Origin: an uncultured Spirochaetales bacterium
GTDB lineage: Bacteria; Spirochaetota; Spirochaetia; Sphaerochaetales; Sphaerochaetaceae
Reading direction: 5' to 3'
DNA: 7,983 nt
Assembly (NCBI GenBank): GCA_934276485.1
Contig: CAKQTE010000038.1
Location: forward strand, 1-7,983
Below, in pieces: positions 4,862 to 7,983 of this stretch (the first letter of the stretch is position 1; each line of letters begins with the position of its first letter). The notes below the pieces were generated by a model. That model was not told where the DNA came from and did not search any database. It saw only the letters and a program-made list of their open reading frames with translations. Both the position numbers and the translations under genes were made by a program.

Positions 4862-6265
4862 GTGAAGATATCAGAATTGTTTCCAGAAGTTGTTGCAGAA
4901 GATATTTTGTATGAATTCAAGTCAATGTTGAGCCAAGATAATCCAAGTAAGTGGGCAAAAACAATTGTTGGATTTGCTAATTCTGAAAAAGGAGGAACTC
5001 TCTTTGTTGGTGTCTCTGATAATGGAGAAGCCTTTGGCTTGGATTTTGCTGAAATCGACAGGACCAAAAACTTAATAGCGCAGGTAAATGATCGAGCAAT
5101 TTTTCCACATGCAAAAATCAAATATAGTCTTAAGGGTGTCGATGATTCTGCTGAGAGATTTGTTCTTTGTGTGAAAGTTGCATCTTCAGAAACTATTATC
5201 AGATATAGAAAAGGGGATTACAGCGAGATTGTTTATATAAGAGGAGATGGCAATTCAATACCAGCAAATCCTGAAGATATTATAGCCTTAGCCAAAAGAC
5301 GATATGGAGTAGATAATGAAACAACAGACATAAAATATAATGAAAATGATTGGAAAGGATATTTGGATTTATGTAGATGTTATAGACAAGGGTTCTCTGT
5401 TCCCACTAAGAAAGAACTTCAAAACGAAGAGATAATTTCTGCAGATAACTTTGTAAAATCCGGGTTCTTGATGTTCTGTGATAAGTATGATGGTGATGAT
5501 ACTTTAATTTGCTGTCGTCTTTGGAAAGGTATGAACAAAGTTGGAGTTTTGCTCGATAGTGCAAGGTTCAAGGGCTCTATTCCTGTAGTTTTTGAGAATA
5601 CTGTTAATTTCTTGGAAAGAAATACAAAAACTGGATGGAGAAAAACCTCTAATGGAGGGAGAGAAAATATTAGGTCGTATCCCCAAAATGCAATTCGCGA
5701 AGCATTAGTAAATGCAATTGCTCATCGTGATTATTCAATCCAAGGAACTCAGATAGATGTAGATATCTACAACGACAGAATTGAAATTGTCTCACCAGGC
5801 TCTTGGCTTTTGCCGATGGGGTATGCAGAATATCCAGTTGGCTCAATTCCCTCTATCAGAAGAAACTCGATTATTGCTGCAACATTGGATGTTGCAAACC
5901 TAATGGAACGAGGAGGAACCGGGTTCTTGACAATGCTGGAATCCTATAAAGGATATTCCGACCATTTGCAGCCAGTTGTCTCCATCTATCCAGGATTCTT
6001 GAATTTAAAATTGTTTGATGTGCTGTATGAAAATGAAGAAATTACTAGAATTGTCACATACTCAACAAAACAAGAGGATGTATTATTATTGTTAAAGGAA
6101 AATGGTCCAATGAAAGTTAAAGATCTTCAATCAGAATTTTCATATACCAATAGAACAAGATTTCTGAATGATATAATAAATCCTTTGATTGATTTTGGTG
6201 AAATCTACAGAGATGGAAGTATTAAATCGCCTACAGCTATGATAAAGCTTAAACAAAAGACATGA
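4862..6265 (+). CDS. AlbA_2 (Schlafen-type) / HATPase_c_4 protein with C-terminal winged helix
   Basis: This gene encodes 467 residues. GTG at 4862 is the start because AGGAG sits 6 nt before it and no ATG is better placed. The N-terminal AlbA_2 domain (about 10-145) shows YEFK (17-20) and FANSEKGGTLFVGVSDNG (38-55). The GHKL-type HATPase_c_4 domain shows the N-box REALVNAIAHRDY (279-291), then DRIEIVSPG (305-313) and ERGGTGF (349-355). The last ~65 residues (VLLLLKENGPMKVKDLQ onward) form a winged helix. This is the family often labelled RecG-like or transcriptional regulator; no helicase motif is present, so that name is misleading. Members are known from accessory and defence regions, with ATP-dependent regulatory or nucleic-acid roles proposed. 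Upstream phased repeats suggest autoregulation. Its stop overlaps the start of a doubtful small ORF. Confidence 0.9.
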   Translation: MKISELFPEVVAEDILYEFKSMLSQDNPSKWAKTIVGFANSEKGGTLFVGVSDNGEAFGLDFAEIDRTKNLIAQVNDRAIFPHAKIKYSLKGVDDSAERFVLCVKVASSETIIRYRKGDYSEIVYIRGDGNSIPANPEDIIALAKRRYGVDNETTDIKYNENDWKGYLDLCRCYRQGFSVPTKKELQNEEIISADNFVKSGFLMFCDKYDGDDTLICCRLWKGMNKVGVLLDSARFKGSIPVVFENTVNFLERNTKTGWRKTSNGGRENIRSYPQNAIREALVNAIAHRDYSIQGTQIDVDIYNDRIEIVSPGSWLLPMGYAEYPVGSIPSIRRNSIIAATLDVANLMERGGTGFLTMLESYKGYSDHLQPVVSIYPGFLNLKLFDVLYENEEITRIVTYSTKQEDVLLLLKENGPMKVKDLQSEFSYTNRTRFLNDIINPLIDFGEIYRDGSIKSPTAMIKLKQKT

Positions 6266-6462
6266 CGATAATAGATGTTGTTTATATACCTAGAAGGTCT
6301 GGGATTGGGACTTGCATATGTAGCGCTCATAGGCATGTAGAATCTTTCCATGCTCAACAGTACTATGAGCCAGAAGCTATCACGAGCGTTAATGTCTGCG
6401 CTTATTGTTATCTTTTGGAGTATTATAGTGACAGCAATAACGTTTTTGACTATCTAGACTAA
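6262..6462 (+). CDS. Doubtful small ORF, Cys/His-rich, overlapping the AlbA_2 gene by 4 nt
   Basis: This ORF would encode 66 residues, starting with ATG in an ATGA overlap, which favours coupling. I do not recognise the product. It has clustered Cys and His (CICSAHRH near 18-25, then CAYC at 46-49) that could bind zinc. However, no ribosome binding site is evident and the composition is unusual, with many Tyr, Ser and Cys. A competing frame starting at 6275 reads as two hydrophobic stretches split by TAG at 6338-6340, and could be a decayed membrane protein. Either reading, or simply a non-coding spacer, is possible. Confidence 0.25.
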   Translation: MTIIDVVYIPRRSGIGTCICSAHRHVESFHAQQYYEPEAITSVNVCAYCYLLEYYSDSNNVFDYLD

Positions 6463-6479
6463 GAAGGAAGAGAGTTAAA

Positions 6480-6950
6480 ATGAGCATTAGACGAGCAGAA
6501 GAAAAAGATATTCCACGCATCCTTGAGCTTCTTTCTCAAGTGTTAGAACTTCATGCCGAAATTCGTCCAGATATCTTCATTTCTGGAACTACAAAATATA
6601 CAAAAGATGAGCTGTTGCTTATATTGCAAGACGAAAACAGACCAATATATGTCGCAGTAGATGAAGGAGATGTTGCTGTAGGTTATGCATTCTGCATTCT
6701 TATGAATCAGCCTTTTTCTACAAATATGGTTCAATTCAAGTCGATGTTTATCGATGACTTATGTGTCGATAAAAGCCAAAGAGGGCGCCACATTGGAGAG
6801 TGCTTATTCGAACATGTCAGAAAGGAAGCAAAGAGGCTCGGCTGTTATGAGATCACTCTAAATGTTTGGAGTGGCAACACTCCTGCAGAGAATTTCTATG
6901 AAAAGATGGGAATGAAAACAAAAGAGAGGCAGATGGAATATATCTTATGA
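6480..6950 (+). CDS. GNAT-family N-acetyltransferase
   Basis: This gene encodes 156 residues, standard for a single GNAT domain. The ATG follows a purine-rich AAGGAAGAGAG. The N-terminus SIRRAEEKDIPRILEL is the usual first strand and helix. Motif A is FIDDLCVDKSQRGRHIGECL (90-109), with QRGRHIG (100-106) forming the pyrophosphate-binding loop for acetyl-CoA. NVWSGNTPAENFYEKMGM (128-145) is the typical motif B with the general-acid-type Tyr140. It transfers an acetyl group from acetyl-CoA to an amine; the substrate (small molecule, peptide or protein) cannot be told from sequence. GNAT proteins can be toxins, but those of the TacT type are normally paired with a small DNA-binding antitoxin, which is not seen here. 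The gene converges on the AraC-type gene with only 13 bp between stop codons and no terminator visible. Confidence 0.9.
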   Translation: MSIRRAEEKDIPRILELLSQVLELHAEIRPDIFISGTTKYTKDELLLILQDENRPIYVAVDEGDVAVGYAFCILMNQPFSTNMVQFKSMFIDDLCVDKSQRGRHIGECLFEHVRKEAKRLGCYEITLNVWSGNTPAENFYEKMGMKTKERQMEYIL

Positions 6951-6963
6951 GTATGATGCTATT

Positions 6964-7926
6964 CTATCCGCGAGCTTCTTCTTTTGTAGTTCGATAGTAT
7001 TGTTTTGGCGTCATCCCATATTCTTTCTTGAATGCTCTGAAAAAATGATTGTAACCACCGAACCCTGCTGTCATATAAACTTCTGTAATCGGAAATCCTT
7101 GTTCGATCAATCTACAACAACGGTCAAGTTTTGATTTTACGATAAATGCGTGTATCGTCTGACCTGTTTGCTTCTTGAATTCCCTTGCTATGTGTTCATG
7201 CGAGATGTAGAAATGTTCTTCAAGTTGTTGCAGTGTAATCTCCTCATCCAAATGCGCTTGGATATAAAGGAATATCTCATCAAGCATCATATGGTGCCTG
7301 CTTGCCTTTGACTTGTGGTTCTCTGCTTGTATGCATGCACGTACAACCAATACAACAAACATCTGTAATATGCCTTTTTCGAATATCTCTGCTCCAAATC
7401 TACCTTGCTCGCAAGAAAGAGAATAAAGCTTTCGTGCAAGGTTCTTCAAAAGCATGTATATCTCCCTGTCTGGGTGTACTGCAATTTGCTTGAATGGAAC
7501 TATGTCGAATGCAGCAACAAGATCTGTCTTGTCATCAGATAGTGTTTTCAATCCTTCGATAGATAGGCTAACTCTCATTATTTCCAATGGGGCGGAGCCT
7601 CCTTGAAACAAAAGAATTCCTTTTTCGTTCGGTTTGAAAATAATCAAGGTGTCACTGGTCGCACTCAAGTTTGCATTGCCACAACGAAAGATGGCAGCGC
7701 CAGATAAAACCAAGTACAAGTCATAATTATCACAAGAGGAATATTCCTTTTGTGATGCATTATCCCAGAAAATTCTATCAATTATAACGTTTGACAAACT
7801 AACCTCATTTATTACTTTATAATGAGAGTGGCCAATTAGCAAATAATCTTTAAGTGAATTAAACTCCCAACTTTTGTTGTATAGAAAATAAGGCTTTAAG
7901 CTTTGTTTTGAGGCAAAACGATACAA
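6964..7926 (-). CDS. AraC/XylS-family transcriptional regulator (5' end uncertain)
   Basis: The last ~105 residues form the AraC DNA-binding unit. The first helix-turn-helix is EEITLQQLEEHFYISHEHIAREF (about 228-250, landmark only). The second, ITEVYMTAGFGGYNHFFRAFKKEYG (about 280-304), is followed by MTPKQYYR. The N-terminal part contains a cupin-like sensor (YDLYLVLSG near 68-76) that probably binds a small molecule. The start is unclear: 7926 is a TTG without a Shine-Dalgarno, and the frame is open to the window edge. A TTG at 7797 has GAGG five bases upstream and a TATAAA box before it, and would give 277 residues, a common AraC length. The regulated target is not in view; the acetyltransferase or a gene to the right are candidates. 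Genes of this type often regulate sugar or stress functions. Confidence 0.88.
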   Translation of the reverse strand: MYRFASKQSLKPYFLYNKSWEFNSLKDYLLIGHSHYKVINEVSLSNVIIDRIFWDNASQKEYSSCDNYDLYLVLSGAAIFRCGNANLSATSDTLIIFKPNEKGILLFQGGSAPLEIMRVSLSIEGLKTLSDDKTDLVAAFDIVPFKQIAVHPDREIYMLLKNLARKLYSLSCEQGRFGAEIFEKGILQMFVVLVVRACIQAENHKSKASRHHMMLDEIFLYIQAHLDEEITLQQLEEHFYISHEHIAREFKKQTGQTIHAFIVKSKLDRCCRLIEQGFPITEVYMTAGFGGYNHFFRAFKKEYGMTPKQYYRTTKEEARG

Positions 7927-7941
7927 TTTTCTACTATGAAG

Positions 7942-7972
7942 CAGCCAGGTGTTACAAAACTTGGCTGTTTTT
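7942..7972 (+). terminator. Hairpin with T run, plus-strand rho-independent terminator candidate
   Basis: The arms CAGCCAGGT (7942-7950) and ACTTGGCTG (7959-7967) pair over nine positions with one G-U, around an 8-nt loop, followed by TTTTT (7968-7972). In this orientation it would stop plus-strand transcripts. No plus-strand gene ends just before it, so it may stop antisense reading through the AraC gene, or be a leader hairpin of the minus-strand gene if that gene extends to the right. Confidence 0.5.
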
Positions 7973-7983
7973 ACTGTCAGTCC

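Noticed and set aside
4762..5121. Minus-strand frame of 119 codons over the AlbA_2 promoter and 5' end
   Set aside because: Its repetitive end (NIVQNIVQNI) simply reflects the phased DNA repeats, and the rest is antisense to the AlbA_2 domain.
4862..6265. RecG helicase identity for the AlbA_2 gene
   Set aside because: No Walker A or DEAD/DEAH-type helicase motifs are present; the ATP site is GHKL-like.
1..7983. CRISPR array, tRNA or rRNA genes
   Set aside because: No regularly spaced 25-40 bp repeats, no tRNA-like cloverleaf with TTC-type arm noticed, and no rRNA segments seen by eye.

Overview
This is a low-GC bacterial accessory segment. It is a patchwork of small effector modules next to the end of an insertion sequence, and no housekeeping gene is visible. 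The family mix (DUF3791/DUF3990, class II Fic, ATPase_2/DUF234, AlbA_2/HATPase_c_4, a FlaR-like P-loop kinase, GNAT, AraC) and the AT-rich, Shine-Dalgarno-led genes suggest a host-associated anaerobe, perhaps Bacillota or Spirochaetota. I cannot place it more precisely.

Layout. Bases 1-247 hold the 3' end of an IS200/IS605-type TnpA gene and its perfect right-end hairpin. Bases 248-438 hold no convincing gene. Bases 456-1383 are a three-gene operon, DUF3791 - DUF3990 (ADP-ribosyltransferase-like) - DUF3791, in which each junction is a 4-nt ATGA overlap; it looks like a toxin-antitoxin-type unit. On the minus strand, 1443-2489 is a class II Fic AMP-transferase with inverted repeats in its upstream region. 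Bases 2598-2742 carry a decayed third DUF3791 gene related to the copy on the other side of fic. Bases 2841-4214 encode an ATPase_2/DUF234 protein preceded by palindromes and a tandem 15-bp repeat. It is followed 11 nt later by a FlaR-like P-loop kinase gene (4226-4732) broken by one in-frame TAA. Bases 4862-6265 encode an AlbA_2/HATPase_c_4 protein with a C-terminal winged helix, preceded by five helically phased copies of TGTNNNATGT. A doubtful small ORF (6262-6462) and a GNAT acetyltransferase (6480-6950) follow. An AraC-type regulator (6964-7926, minus) converges on the GNAT gene, and a plus-strand hairpin with a T run lies at the right edge.

How the genes may work together (inference). 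The window contains two probable protein- or nucleotide-modifying toxins (ART-like and Fic), an NTPase with a nuclease-like tail, and an AlbA_2 protein. This fits a toxin/defence or genome-plasticity island. Three of these loci (fic, the ATPase and the AlbA_2 gene) each have a different repeated operator-like motif directly upstream, and each product carries a winged-helix region, so separate autoregulation is plausible. The kinase nonsense codon, the DUF3791 relic and the IS end all indicate an actively turning-over region.
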